Of a stretch of 64,000 nucleotides of DNA, positions 52,509 to 61,441 are shown piece by piece. The stretch comes from Brevibacterium pigmentatum (GTDB lineage: Bacteria > Actinomycetota > Actinomycetes > Actinomycetales > Brevibacteriaceae): assembly GCF_011617465.1 (NCBI RefSeq), contig NZ_CP050153.1:2790001-2854000 (forward strand), in the 5' to 3' direction. Made by a program: the position numbers and the translations under genes. The notes under the pieces are model-generated. The model did not search any database, was not told the origin of the DNA, and worked only from the letters and a program-made list of their open reading frames with translations. The stretch's first letter is position 1. Each line of letters opens with the position of its first letter.

Positions 52509-54371
52509 ATGAGCGTGCCATCCGCACATCACCTCATGTACTCCTCGGTCAAGAGCAAGAAGACCCCCGAGACGCGCATCCAACCGGGCATCTACAAGCG
52601 GATTGCCGGGTATGCGACCCGGCACAAGCGCAAACTCATCATCTTCCTGCTGCTGTCCGTACTCACCGCGGGCATCGGCGTCCTCAACCCGGTGCTCGCC
52701 GGCGACGTCGTCAACGCGATCACCGGCGGCGGGCCCGTGTCCACGGTCGTGTGGCTGGCCGTGGCCATCGGCGGGTTGGCCATCGCCGATGCGGCCATCT
52801 CGATCACGAACCGGTACCTGTCCTCACGGATCGGTGAGGGACTCATCTTCGATCTGCGCACGGCCGTCTATGATCACGTCCAGTCGATGCCGATCGCATT
52901 CTTCAACCGCACCCGCACCGGCGCCCTGGTCTCCCGGCTGAATACGGACGTCATCGGTGCGCAGCGAGCGTTTTCGAACACCCTGTCCGGCATCGTGTCG
53001 AACTTCGTCTCCCTGGCCCTGACCGTCGGCGTCATGGTCACGATCTCCTGGCAGGTGACCGTGCTGTCGATCCTGCTGCTGCCGCTGTTCATCATCCCCA
53101 CCCGAATGCTCAGCGGGAAGCTCGCATCCCTGCAGTTCGAAGCGGCCAACAATTCCGCAGACATGTCGACCCGCATGACCGAGCGCTTCTCCGCCGCCGG
53201 TGCCACCCTGGTCAAACTCTTCGGCAATCCTCGCCAGGAGAACGAGGAGTTCGCCGACCGCGCCGGCCAGGTCCGCGATATCGGGGTCAAGGTTGCGATG
53301 CTGCAGTCGACGTTCGTGTCCTCGCTGACTCTGGTCTCCGCCCTGGCGCTGGCTCTCGTCTACGGCGTCGGCGGTGCACAAGCCGTCGTCGGCAACCTCA
53401 ACGCCGGACAGGTTGTGACCCTGGCACTGCTGCTGACCAGGCTCTACACGCCGCTGACGATGCTCGCCAACGCACGCCTGGACATCCAGAGCGCCGTGGT
53501 GTCGTTCCAGCGGGTGTTCGAGATCCTCGATCTCGTGCCCTACTTCAAGGAGCCTTCGCAGCCAAAGGCCCTGCCCACCGGTGGGTTGGATGTGCAGTTC
53601 GATCACGTCGACTTCGCCTACCCCAGCGCCTCGCAGGTCAGCCTGGCCAGCCTCGAAGACGTCTCCGTGCTCGACACCCGCGGCGGCGATCAGGTTCTCC
53701 ACGATCTGAGCTTCACGATCCCCGCCGGGCACACCGTTGCCCTCGTCGGATCCTCGGGTGCGGGAAAGTCGACGATCGCGTCGCTGCTGCCTCGGCTCTA
53801 CGACGTCACGGACGGCACGATCACCATCGGCGGCGTCGATGTCCGCGATCTGTCGTTCGCCGATCTGCGCGAGGCCGTCGGCGTCGTCACCCAGGACGGT
53901 CATGTATTCCACGAGTCGATCCGCGCCAACCTGGCGCTGGTCAATCCCGATGCCACCGAGGAGCAGATGCTCGATGCCATCGACCGGGCACAGTTGAGAA
54001 GCGTCATCGATGCGCTTCCCGATGGACTGGACACCGTCGTCGGCGAACGCGGGTACCGTCTCTCCGGAGGCGAGCGTCAGCGCCTGACCATTGCCCGGAT
54101 GCTGCTGGCGTCTCCGGAGATCGTCGTGCTCGATGAGGCCACCTCGGCGTTGGATTCGACGAATGAGGCCGCGATCCAGCGTGCCCTGGCCCAGGCGATG
54201 CACGGGCGGACGGCTCTGGTCATCGCCCACCGTCTGTCGACGATCCGGCAGGCCGACACGATCCTCGTCGTCGAGGCCGGTCGCATCATCGAGAAGGGCA
54301 CTCACGACGAGCTGGTCAGCCGCGGCGGCCGCTATGCCGAGCTCTACGCCACCCAGTTCGCCTCGAGCTGA
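52509..54371 (+). CDS. ABC exporter, fused membrane and ATPase domains
   Basis: This 620-aa half-transporter of the MsbA/LmrA type has an N-terminal six-helix domain (about 45-350) and a C-terminal ABC domain with Walker A GSSGAGKST, signature LSGGERQR, Walker B IVVLDEATS and the switch His in IAHRLST. It acts as a dimer; the substrate is unknown. The ATG at 52509 follows GAAAGGG. It is the first gene of the block 52.5-58.9 kb placed between coaA and glmM. A role in exporting something under control of the following SARP gene is only a guess. Confidence 0.9.
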   Translation: MSVPSAHHLMYSSVKSKKTPETRIQPGIYKRIAGYATRHKRKLIIFLLLSVLTAGIGVLNPVLAGDVVNAITGGGPVSTVVWLAVAIGGLAIADAAISITNRYLSSRIGEGLIFDLRTAVYDHVQSMPIAFFNRTRTGALVSRLNTDVIGAQRAFSNTLSGIVSNFVSLALTVGVMVTISWQVTVLSILLLPLFIIPTRMLSGKLASLQFEAANNSADMSTRMTERFSAAGATLVKLFGNPRQENEEFADRAGQVRDIGVKVAMLQSTFVSSLTLVSALALALVYGVGGAQAVVGNLNAGQVVTLALLLTRLYTPLTMLANARLDIQSAVVSFQRVFEILDLVPYFKEPSQPKALPTGGLDVQFDHVDFAYPSASQVSLASLEDVSVLDTRGGDQVLHDLSFTIPAGHTVALVGSSGAGKSTIASLLPRLYDVTDGTITIGGVDVRDLSFADLREAVGVVTQDGHVFHESIRANLALVNPDATEEQMLDAIDRAQLRSVIDALPDGLDTVVGERGYRLSGGERQRLTIARMLLASPEIVVLDEATSALDSTNEAAIQRALAQAMHGRTALVIAHRLSTIRQADTILVVEAGRIIEKGTHDELVSRGGRYAELYATQFASS

Positions 54372-54446
54372 CGGACTTATTCCCGCTCAGTCAACCTGAA
54401 AGTTCGTGAGGTTCGTCGAGGTATTCCACCAGATCTCCCGAGACTC

Positions 54447-54452
54447 TACGAT
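54447..54452 (+). promoter_or_regulatory. Candidate -10 box for a leaderless transcript (SARP-type gene)
   Basis: TACGAT lies six bases before ATG 54459, with no ribosome-binding site. Confidence 0.5.
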
Positions 54453-54458
54453 GGCCGG

Positions 54459-56195
54459 ATGGAATTGCGCGTAATGGGGCGCGTGGAGATTCTCCATGAT
54501 GGTGTGGCCCACGGGATACAGGGACGCACGCAGCGAGCCCTTCTGTCTCTGTTGGTTCTCCGGCTCCGAACCTGGACGCCGGCATCGCTCATCGTCGAAG
54601 CACTCTGGCCGGACGAGTGGTCCGACCGTGTCGCCACTCGCCTGCACGTCCAGATCCACCGTCTGCGCAAACAGCTGGGAAACGGCGTTCTGCTCAGTTC
54701 TCCCAATGGCTACAGACTCGATCTGGACCAGCATTCCGTCGATGCGTGGCGCTTCGAGCACAGTGCCCGGACCGCCCTCGCCGAGGATATGCCCGACCAT
54801 GATCTCGAGACGCTGCGCTGCCTCGAAGCGGCCGCGTCCCAATGGGGCGGCGAGCCGTTTCCCGACGTCGATCTGCCAGGGACGGCGGACTGGCAGTCCG
54901 AGCTGCACGACCTGCATACCCGGATTCGGGAGAAGTGTGCCGAGTTCCATTTGGAGTTCGGCGACGGGAGCACGGCACTCAGGCTGCTCACTCGCCTGAC
55001 GCACGAACACCCGGAGAACGAACACGCTCACGTCCTCAGACTCTCTGCCCTGCAGCAGACCGGGCAGGACACGGAACTGGCCGGAGCATTCGTCGAAGTG
55101 CACCGGGCGCTTAAGGAACTGGGGCTCGATCCGAGTCCGGATCTGCTCCATACTCAGCGAGCGCTCGTTCGCAATCGTGAAGAGGAGATCCGGTCCAACC
55201 TCGCCGTCGTCGACCCTGCTGGCGATCTCACTCCCAGCACCGAGGATGAGGCGGATCCGACGATGCGCGGATCGGTTCTGCGCCGCGAACTCGCCTATAT
55301 CCTCATGGCGAAGGGCCGCCACAGCGAAGCACTGTCGCTGTTGGAACGTTTGGAAGTTCTCCATTCCGGGCTGGGACACGAGAACCTGTGTGCGATCCTC
55401 CTCCGCGACATGGTGGCCGTCATGTCACTGACAGGAGACCTCCGCCGTGCCCTGCGACTCCTCGGTGAAGCGTCGAGACTCGACCAGCGGACGACGGGAA
55501 CCGATGCGATGCTCCACATCATCCGTGCCCTCGTCCTCGCCCATATGTCTCGCCTGCGCCGGGCCGAGGACGCTCTGTCGGCTGTCGGTGAACCGACCGG
55601 GCCCAAGGCACGCCAGGTCATGTGGTGGCGCACCCGCAGCCAGATCGATCGGCGGACCGGTCGACATCACGACGCAGTCGTCGGAGCGCTCACTGCCTGG
55701 AACCTTGCGCGAAGCGATGCCGCCGAGGCCGACGTGGGTCCGATCCTGCTCGATGTCGCCTGCTCGATCCGTGATGACGGCGATGCCGCATGCTTCGATT
55801 GGTACCGAACCGCCCTCCGGTTCGCCTACGAGGACATGCGCTTCCCGCTGGCGGCCAGCGCCCATGCGTCGATGGCGAAGGCACAGCTTCTGTGGGGCAG
55901 ACCGAAGACGGCGATCGTGCATTCGCGAGCCGGCCTCGAACTCGCCCGGTCATCCGGCTGCTGGCTGTTCGCCGGCAAGGCAGCCGCACGCCTCGCCGAG
56001 GCGGAAAAGCAGATGGGGAACGCCTCCGCTGCTCTCCGCCACCGGCAGGAGGCGAAGTCCTTCTACCGTCGCATCGACTTCCCCACGCCGTTCCCGGTCG
56101 AGAGCGTCCCAGGTATCGGTTCGACGCTCACGGCTGGGCAGGTGGCACGGGATGGTTCGCGGCGAACACGTTCTCCGGATCGTATGCGCTCTTGA
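54459..56195 (+). CDS. SARP/AfsR-type transcriptional regulator (BTAD domain)
   Basis: This 578-aa protein has an N-terminal OmpR-like DNA-binding domain (about 1-90; RTQRALLSLLVLRLRTWTPASLIVEALWPDE, then LHVQIHRLRKQLG) and a BTAD helical domain (about 95-240), the SARP architecture. The C-terminal ~300 residues are TPR-like helical repeats without an NB-ARC P-loop. SARPs commonly activate secondary-metabolite or redox genes. A flavoprotein gene overlaps it convergently and an exporter gene precedes it, so regulating one of these is possible. The ATG at 54459 lies six bases after a -10 box. Confidence 0.88.
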   Translation: MELRVMGRVEILHDGVAHGIQGRTQRALLSLLVLRLRTWTPASLIVEALWPDEWSDRVATRLHVQIHRLRKQLGNGVLLSSPNGYRLDLDQHSVDAWRFEHSARTALAEDMPDHDLETLRCLEAAASQWGGEPFPDVDLPGTADWQSELHDLHTRIREKCAEFHLEFGDGSTALRLLTRLTHEHPENEHAHVLRLSALQQTGQDTELAGAFVEVHRALKELGLDPSPDLLHTQRALVRNREEEIRSNLAVVDPAGDLTPSTEDEADPTMRGSVLRRELAYILMAKGRHSEALSLLERLEVLHSGLGHENLCAILLRDMVAVMSLTGDLRRALRLLGEASRLDQRTTGTDAMLHIIRALVLAHMSRLRRAEDALSAVGEPTGPKARQVMWWRTRSQIDRRTGRHHDAVVGALTAWNLARSDAAEADVGPILLDVACSIRDDGDAACFDWYRTALRFAYEDMRFPLAASAHASMAKAQLLWGRPKTAIVHSRAGLELARSSGCWLFAGKAAARLAEAEKQMGNASAALRHRQEAKSFYRRIDFPTPFPVESVPGIGSTLTAGQVARDGSRRTRSPDRMRS

Positions 56196-57555
56196 CCCGG
56201 GTCAGTGTCAGCCACTCGCGTTCCCCGAAGTTGTCTCCGACGTCGACGGGCTCCTCGGCGAAGTTGAGATACTGACGTCCGGTGCTCCACGGTGTCATGG
56301 CCCGAACCAGGTCGGTCGCGTCCTCCTTGCCCCGAGCTTCGTTCTCCGGGGTGTCGGCGATCGCCGCACCGAAGAGCAGGAAGCTTCCGTCCATCCGGCT
56401 GAGTGCTCCGCCGTCGGGGTGCTTCCTGGCCAGGGCACCGCCGAGCTGTCGCAGTTCGGCCGAGAGCAGGGAGTGCTCCGTTCCGGCACCGACCTGGGCG
56501 AGGAACGCATCGACGGCCTCGTCCGTCAGCCGTCCCAACAGGGCAGTGTCTCCGGTGACCGGGGTCGGCCCTTCCGGGTCCATGTGGAGCCGGGTGATCG
56601 AACTCGGCGGCACCTGGGCGAAGGTGTCGACCCGCGGGGACAAGTCCCGCAGCGGTGCAAGCACCCGTCTCGCGCGCTTCCTGTCGGACAGCACTGCTCC
56701 GTCCATGCAGACGACGGGTCGACCTGCCACGGCGTCGGGGATGCCCGGTGTGTCCGGGAGGTTGAGGATGCGCATCGTCGTCGTGATCTCATGCGGCGCG
56801 GTCGGAGCCCATTCGGCCCAGGCCCGCAGCACTCGAGCGGCGTCGTCGATGTCCCAGACCATCATTCCCGCGTGCACGGTCTCCAGCGGGTAGAGGGAGA
56901 ATTCGAAGGCGGTGACGATGCCGAAGTTGCCGCCGCCACCGCGCAGAGCCCAGAACAGCGACTGGTGCTGGGTGTGGTCGGCGCGGATGAGTTCGCCGTC
57001 GGCGAGGACGATCTCCACGGCGGTGAGGCTGCTGGTGGCCATGCCCAATCGGCGTGCGTAGAGGAATATTCCCCCACCCAGCAGGTACCCGCCCACGCCG
57101 ACGTCGGGCGATGATCCGTGCAGGCAGGCCAGTCCGTGACGGCCGGCCGCCTCGGTGACATCGCCCCACAGCGCACCGCCTTGGACTCTCGCCATGGCCA
57201 TCGAGGGGTTGATCTCGATCCCGTTCATGGCGGAGAGCTTGACCAGGACGGTCGAACAGAGTTCGTGCTGGACGAGCGGGCCGGCGTTGTGGCCGGTGCT
57301 CACCGGTGCGATCTGGAACCCGAGCTGGCTGGAGGCTGTGACGACGGCCGACACCTCGGCGGCGGTGGTCGGTTCGGCGACCGCGACGGGACGCAGATCG
57401 ACGGCGGTGTTCCACAGCATCCGCGCCTCGTCATAGCCCGGGTCGCCAGGCAGGTGGATCACGGTCGAACCCACCATCGCAGCCAGGCGGGTCGCAGAAT
57501 CGACAGTTTCCTCACGACTGGCATCGCTGAGGACCGTGTGTGATTGCAGAGTCAT
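56128..57555 (-). CDS. FAD-binding oxidoreductase, BBE type
   Basis: This 475-aa flavoprotein of the PCMH/BBE superfamily has an FAD-binding domain with PVSTGHNAGPL, whose His may carry covalent FAD, and GSSPDVGVGGYLLGGG. The C-terminal YDPENVFAANHPVPP is the berberine-bridge-like signature. A Cys at the usual second attachment site is displaced (GLACLHG), so bicovalent FAD is doubtful. Family members oxidise sugars, alkaloids or other secondary metabolites. Its last 68 bp overlap the end of the SARP gene on the other strand. The start ATG follows CGGAGATCC. Confidence 0.88.
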   Translation of the reverse strand: MTLQSHTVLSDASREETVDSATRLAAMVGSTVIHLPGDPGYDEARMLWNTAVDLRPVAVAEPTTAAEVSAVVTASSQLGFQIAPVSTGHNAGPLVQHELCSTVLVKLSAMNGIEINPSMAMARVQGGALWGDVTEAAGRHGLACLHGSSPDVGVGGYLLGGGIFLYARRLGMATSSLTAVEIVLADGELIRADHTQHQSLFWALRGGGGNFGIVTAFEFSLYPLETVHAGMMVWDIDDAARVLRAWAEWAPTAPHEITTTMRILNLPDTPGIPDAVAGRPVVCMDGAVLSDRKRARRVLAPLRDLSPRVDTFAQVPPSSITRLHMDPEGPTPVTGDTALLGRLTDEAVDAFLAQVGAGTEHSLLSAELRQLGGALARKHPDGGALSRMDGSFLLFGAAIADTPENEARGKEDATDLVRAMTPWSTGRQYLNFAEEPVDVGDNFGEREWLTLTRVKSAYDPENVFAANHPVPPAQP

Positions 57556-57922
57556 GGATCTCCGATCGTTGGAAGAGATGAGGTTCTCATCCGACGACAG
57601 TCGACTCTGATCCGCCGTCGGATGCCTCGATGCTCCCAACCGACGCTTACATCTCACTTACGTCTGCGCTCTCAACGGGGATTGCATGATACCGATCGGT
57701 TGCCGAAGCTGCTCCGGATGCTTTTTCCGCCCGGCCCGCCCCTAGGTCAACGCGAAACGCGAAAGAGTCGTCGCCAGTGACAACTTTTCCGAGCTTCGCG
57801 TTGCCTGGCGGAGGCCTGCTGCACATCGACTGCCTGAGCACCATCACTTCCCTCCCCCGCAGCTCTGCTCTCAGGCTCGTCACCACCCCACGGAGGTCCT
57901 CAGGTTTCCCGCCTGAGACCGT
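57556..57922. other. Spacer carrying a degenerate copy of the 59-kb palindrome
   Basis: This 367-bp gap lies between the flavoprotein start and the end of the nuclease gene, with no convincing ORF. It contains the palindrome copy at 57747-57803. Base composition is clearly less GC-rich than in neighbouring genes. Confidence 0.5.
57747..57803. repeat. Palindromic element, degenerate copy left of the nuclease gene
   Basis: Aligned with 58981-59040 this segment matches at about 50 of 57 positions (TCAACGCGAAACGCGAAA at the left, CTTCGCGTTG at the right). Its own arms pair imperfectly. Confidence 0.75.
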
Positions 57923-58894
57923 TCATCCGCTGCGTCGTTTGACGCTGTCCTTGATCCGCAGGAAGAGGTCGCCTCTGAAAAGGTCCCTCCAGGTGATCCT
58001 GAAGACCTGAATGCCAAGATTGCGCAGGGAATACTCCCTGCGACGCTCAAGCTCGAAGGCACGTTTCGGGTCGGCACCGTCGAGGTAGTACTTCCCGGCC
58101 CCGTCGAATTCAGCGACGACGCGCGCCTTCGGATTGGCGAAGTCGGTCCGCGCGACGAAATCCCCTCTCTCATCTCGAATGACTACCTGCGGCTCGAAAC
58201 CCGCAATCGAGTATTCGACGAATCGGACTGCAGTGATCGATTCGGCCACGGATTCCCGTCGCGCGTCAGCATTCGCGATGACTGCATCAATGCGACCTTG
58301 CCGCGTTCTCACCGGATTGTGAGCACAGTAGTCTGCGAATTCTCGAACCGAGATGAGATTTCTACGAAGCGCTGCGTCCACAGCTGCGACGGAGAACGCC
58401 AGTGGGTAGTCACGGGCGACGTCCAGAAGTGTCTGAGGCAAGGTGGTGACTCGAAAGTCATTGACGACCTCAGTGCTTCCCTCGAGCGGCCTCTTCCTGA
58501 TGTGGACGAATGAACGCCGCACTCCGACCTCCGGATGGACGAACTCTGCGCAAAGAGGTGCACCGTTCTCGAAATACGGGATCGGCAAGCCGTGAATGAT
58601 CAGGGCGCTGCGGTGAGAGAACGCGGCTCCTTCGGGACAATCATCGACATAGGATCGTACGAGGATGCGCAGATCCTCATCGCGCTTCATAGTCCCTGCC
58701 GATTCACACGGCAGAGTCGTCCCCGGCCCTGCACCAACAGCGGCGATGAATCGATGTGTCGGTTCGGCGCAGACCGATGTCACAACGTAGACGCCCCGTC
58801 GGACTCTTCTCAGGCAGCAACGCTCAGCTATTCGCAGCTGGTGGGAACTCAATCCGGCCACGCTGAGTTCTGCGGAAGTCAGACACGCGAACAT
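57923..58894 (-). CDS. AbiEi-antitoxin-like/DUF559 endonuclease-domain protein
   Basis: This 323-aa protein has an N-terminal winged-helix-like segment (about 1-45; LSVAGLSSHQLRIAERCCLRRVRRGVYVV), as in AbiEi-type antitoxin domains, then a middle region (HRSALIIHGLP...FRVTTLPQTLLDVAR), and a C-terminal PD-(D/E)xK nuclease-like domain with D251 (ARTDFANP), E262 and D264 (VVAEFDGAGKYY) and RNLGIQVFRITW. Actinobacteria carry many such genes, with function mostly unknown. No AbiEii toxin gene is adjacent. Homologous palindromes lie on both sides, and codon use looks less GC-biased than in neighbours, suggesting acquisition. Confidence 0.8.
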   Translation of the reverse strand: MFACLTSAELSVAGLSSHQLRIAERCCLRRVRRGVYVVTSVCAEPTHRFIAAVGAGPGTTLPCESAGTMKRDEDLRILVRSYVDDCPEGAAFSHRSALIIHGLPIPYFENGAPLCAEFVHPEVGVRRSFVHIRKRPLEGSTEVVNDFRVTTLPQTLLDVARDYPLAFSVAAVDAALRRNLISVREFADYCAHNPVRTRQGRIDAVIANADARRESVAESITAVRFVEYSIAGFEPQVVIRDERGDFVARTDFANPKARVVAEFDGAGKYYLDGADPKRAFELERRREYSLRNLGIQVFRITWRDLFRGDLFLRIKDSVKRRSG

Positions 58895-58976
58895 CCCTCA
58901 AGCATTCCGGAGCTGGGTGGCCGACCACAACGGTCACTACCGGGCCTGTGGATAACGGCCGACTCAGTTCCACAGG

Positions 58977-59044
58977 CTCAATCAACGCGAAACGCGAAAA
59001 AGTCGTCACTAGTGACGACTTTTTCGCGTTTCGCGTTGATTGAG
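58977..59044. terminator. 68-bp perfect palindrome between the nuclease start and the glmM end
   Basis: Arms 58977-59010 and 59011-59044 are perfect reverse complements with no loop, containing CGCGAAACGCGAAAAAGTCG and its mirror, including an A5/T5 run. It begins 12 bp after the glmM stop, so it can terminate glmM. A related copy lies at 57747. Confidence 0.8.
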
Positions 59045-59056
59045 ACCGGAGAGACG

Positions 59057-60409
59057 TTACAGCGCGAGGTGTTCCTTGACTGACGCGGCCAGGCGCTCGG
59101 CCTGGGCGGAGGCGGCATCCTCGGTGGCGGCTTCGACCATGACCCGGATAAGCGGCTCCGTACCCGAGGCGCGCAGCAGCACGCGCCCGGTGTCGGCGAG
59201 TTCGGCCTCGACAGCGGCCACCTCGGCGGCGACCTGCGGGTGATCGACGTTGTTCTTGTCCACGCCCTTGACGTTGACGAGCGCCTGCGGCAGCTGCGGG
59301 ATCTCCGCGGCGAGGTCGGCCAGGGTGCGCTTGGCATCGGCCATCCGCTTCATCAGATGCAGGGCGGTCTGCACTCCGTCGCCGGTGGTGCCGTGATCGA
59401 GCATGAGCACGTGTCCGGACTGCTCCCCGCCGAGCGCATACCCGTCGGCCAGCATCCGCTCGAGCACATACCGGTCGCCGACAGCGGTCTGCACGGTCTC
59501 AATGCCGTACTTGTCCATCGCCTGCTTCAGACCCAGGTTCGACATGACGGTCGTGACGAGGGTGTTGCCGCGCAGTTCACCGAGCTCCTTGAGCCCGATC
59601 GCCAGGATGCCCATGACCTGGTCACCATTGACGACCCGCCCGAGCGAATCCACGGCCAGGCAGCGGTCAGCGTCACCGTCGAAAGCCACGCCCAGATCGG
59701 ACTGGGTCTCGACGACGAGGCGCTGCAGCGGTCCGAGGTGGGTCGATCCCACACCGTCGTTGATGTTGAAGCCGTCGGGTTCGGCGGCGGAGACGATGAC
59801 CTCGGCGCCGGCCTGGCGCAGGGCGGCGGGTCCGACGATGGACGCCGCACCGTGAGCGCAGTCGACGACGACCTTGAGTCCCGACAGCGGGCGCACATTG
59901 TCGGCGTCGACACAGCGCACCAGGTGTTCGGTGTACTCGTCGGCAGCGGCCGGGTAGCGCGAGATGCGGCCGATGTCCGCGCCGGTCGGACGGTCCCAGT
60001 CCTCATCGAAGATCGCGAGGATCTCGTCTTCGACTGCGTCGTCGAGCTTCGTGCCTCCCGCGGCGAAGAACTTGATGCCGTTGTCGGGCATGGGGTTGTG
60101 GGAGGCGGAGATCACGACTCCGAAGGCGGCGCCGGTGTCCTTGACGACCTGGGCGATGCCCGGCGTCGGCAGCATGCCCGCGTCGAGGACGTCGACTCCC
60201 GTCGAGGCTATTCCGGCGCTCAGCGCGGCGGAGAGGAATTCGCCGGACACGCGCGTATCACGTCCGACCACGGCGAAGGGGCGCTTCTCACCCGTCCAGC
60301 CGCGGCTGAGCACGCGTGAACCTGCGACCGAGAGCTGGAGCGCGAGTTTGGCCGAGATATCGCGATTGGCCAGTCCGCGCACTCCATCGGTGCCGAAGAG
60401 TCGAGACAT
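59057..60409 (-). CDS. glmM: Phosphoglucosamine mutase
   Basis: The enzyme converts glucosamine 6-phosphate (the GlmS product) to glucosamine 1-phosphate. The protein is 450 aa. RLFGTDGVRG at the start is diagnostic for GlmM. The phosphoserine loop SASHNP lies at 101-106 (Ser103), the metal loop DGDADR in the middle, and the phosphate motif RASGTEPLIR near the end. The ATG at 60409 follows AAAGGA. It lies downstream of rpsI with a 490-bp repeat-bearing spacer, so it may have its own promoter. Confidence 0.96.
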   Translation of the reverse strand: MSRLFGTDGVRGLANRDISAKLALQLSVAGSRVLSRGWTGEKRPFAVVGRDTRVSGEFLSAALSAGIASTGVDVLDAGMLPTPGIAQVVKDTGAAFGVVISASHNPMPDNGIKFFAAGGTKLDDAVEDEILAIFDEDWDRPTGADIGRISRYPAAADEYTEHLVRCVDADNVRPLSGLKVVVDCAHGAASIVGPAALRQAGAEVIVSAAEPDGFNINDGVGSTHLGPLQRLVVETQSDLGVAFDGDADRCLAVDSLGRVVNGDQVMGILAIGLKELGELRGNTLVTTVMSNLGLKQAMDKYGIETVQTAVGDRYVLERMLADGYALGGEQSGHVLMLDHGTTGDGVQTALHLMKRMADAKRTLADLAAEIPQLPQALVNVKGVDKNNVDHPQVAAEVAAVEAELADTGRVLLRASGTEPLIRVMVEAATEDAASAQAERLAASVKEHLAL

Positions 60410-60540
60410 AGTGCAAATCCTTTCGTCAATGTCGGAGTCGATCTTAGTCGATCCGCTGTGTGTCGCTCGTGATGTCGGCACCCTCGCCGAGGCGGCCGGC
60501 CGCAGCCACGACCGTTGTGATCGCGGCGTCGCGAGTGTCC

Positions 60541-60693
60541 GTTCAAGGCCGAGCGCGCTTTTCGTGCCGTGCCCAGCTCGAAATATGTGCTTCGCCTTGA
60601 ACGACGGGAACGAGCGGAAGGTGATCGGTTCGTTCAAGGCGGAGCGCACTTATCGTGCTGTGCACCATGCGATATTCGCGCTCACGCATGAAC
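60541..60693. repeat. Two tandem 62-bp imperfect palindromes
   Basis: Copy 1 (60541-60602) begins GTTCAAGGC and ends GCCTTGAAC. Copy 2 (60632-60693) begins GTTCAAGGC and ends CATGAAC. Both align without gaps, have similar interiors (GAGCGC-CTT-TCGTGC-GTGC) and are followed by GACGG. The unit period is 91 bp. Confidence 0.7.
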
Positions 60694-60785
60694 GACGGAC
60701 TATGCGCCGAGGCGACACACCCGACCGCAGCCGCGGTCACGCGCAACGCCGGCCACGTCAGTGACCGTGTGAGATGAGTCCGGAT

Positions 60786-60829
60786 ATGAGAAATGCGGCC
60801 CCGAACCAGGTTCGGGACCGCATTCTCAT
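60786..60829 (-). terminator. Terminator hairpin after rpsI
   Basis: ATGAGAAATGCGGCCCCGAACC pairs with GGTTCGGGACCGCATTCTCAT, with one bulge, one mismatch and a very short loop. It lies about 70 bp after the rpsI stop. Confidence 0.7.
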
Positions 60830-60899
60830 GTTCATGATGCTGAACTGTCGATGACTGCGACTCAGTGGCAGACCAGCCGCAGTCGGTTCGCCAGCGAGA

Positions 60900-61409
60900 T
60901 CAGCGCTTCGAGAACTGAGGTGCCTTACGGGCCTTCTTGAGACCGGCCTTCTTGCGCTCAGGAACGCGAGCATCGCGGCTGAGGTATCCGGCCTTCTTCA
61001 GCTCGGCGCGGTTGGACTCCGCGTCGATCTGGTTGAGCGAACGAGCCACGCCCAGGCGGACGGCACCGGCCTGGCCGGAGGGTCCACCGCCGGAGATCCG
61101 GACGATGACGTCGAAGCGTCCGCCCAGGTCCAGCAGGGTGAAGGGCTCATTGACGAGCTGCTGGTGCAGCTTGTTCGGGAAGTACTCCTCGAGAGTACGT
61201 CCGTTGATGGTCCACTCACCGGTGCCGGGGACGAGGCGCACGCGAGCAATTGCCTGCTTGCGGCGGCCGACTCCGTTGCCGGGAGCGGTCAGGGACTGTC
61301 CACGTCCACCGGCGGTGCTTTCGCCCAGGCCAGCGGATGCGGGAGTCTCGGAAGTGTATTCGGTGATCTCTTCTTCGACAGTTTCTGTCGCGTTGGTGGT
61401 ATCAGCCAC
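60900..61409 (-). CDS. rpsI: 30S ribosomal protein S9
   Basis: This 169-aa protein ends in the diagnostic basic tail [12 protein letters not shown] that reaches the P-site tRNA. The core [19 protein letters not shown] and [19 protein letters not shown] are typical. The N-terminal 45 residues are an acidic, Thr/Glu-rich extension seen in many actinobacterial S9 proteins. The GTG start follows GAGGAGAACC. It lies 32 bp after rplM in the same operon. Confidence 0.96.
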   Translation of the reverse strand: MADTTNATETVEEEITEYTSETPASAGLGESTAGGRGQSLTAPGNGVGRRKQAIARVRLVPGTGEWTINGRTLEEYFPNKLHQQLVNEPFTLLDLGGRFDVIVRISGGGPSGQAGAVRLGVARSLNQIDAESNRAELKKAGYLSRDARVPERKKAGLKKARKAPQFSKR

Positions 61410-61441
61410 GGTTCTCCTCGGGATGTCTAGAGCTCAGGCGC

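Larger units (their letters stand above)
60410..60899. other. 490-bp spacer between rpsI and glmM with tandem palindromic elements
   Basis: There is no gene. The spacer holds an inverted motif copy (CCCTCGCCGAGGCGGCC at about 60481-60497), two 62-bp elements (60541-60602 and 60632-60693) and the rpsI terminator. The promoter for glmM should lie within about 60410-60530, but no clear box is seen. Confidence 0.55.

Noticed and set aside
57923..58894. A type IV toxin-antitoxin pair (AbiE)
   Set aside because: Only the antitoxin-like N-terminal segment is present, fused to a nuclease-like domain. No AbiEii nucleotidyltransferase gene lies on either side.
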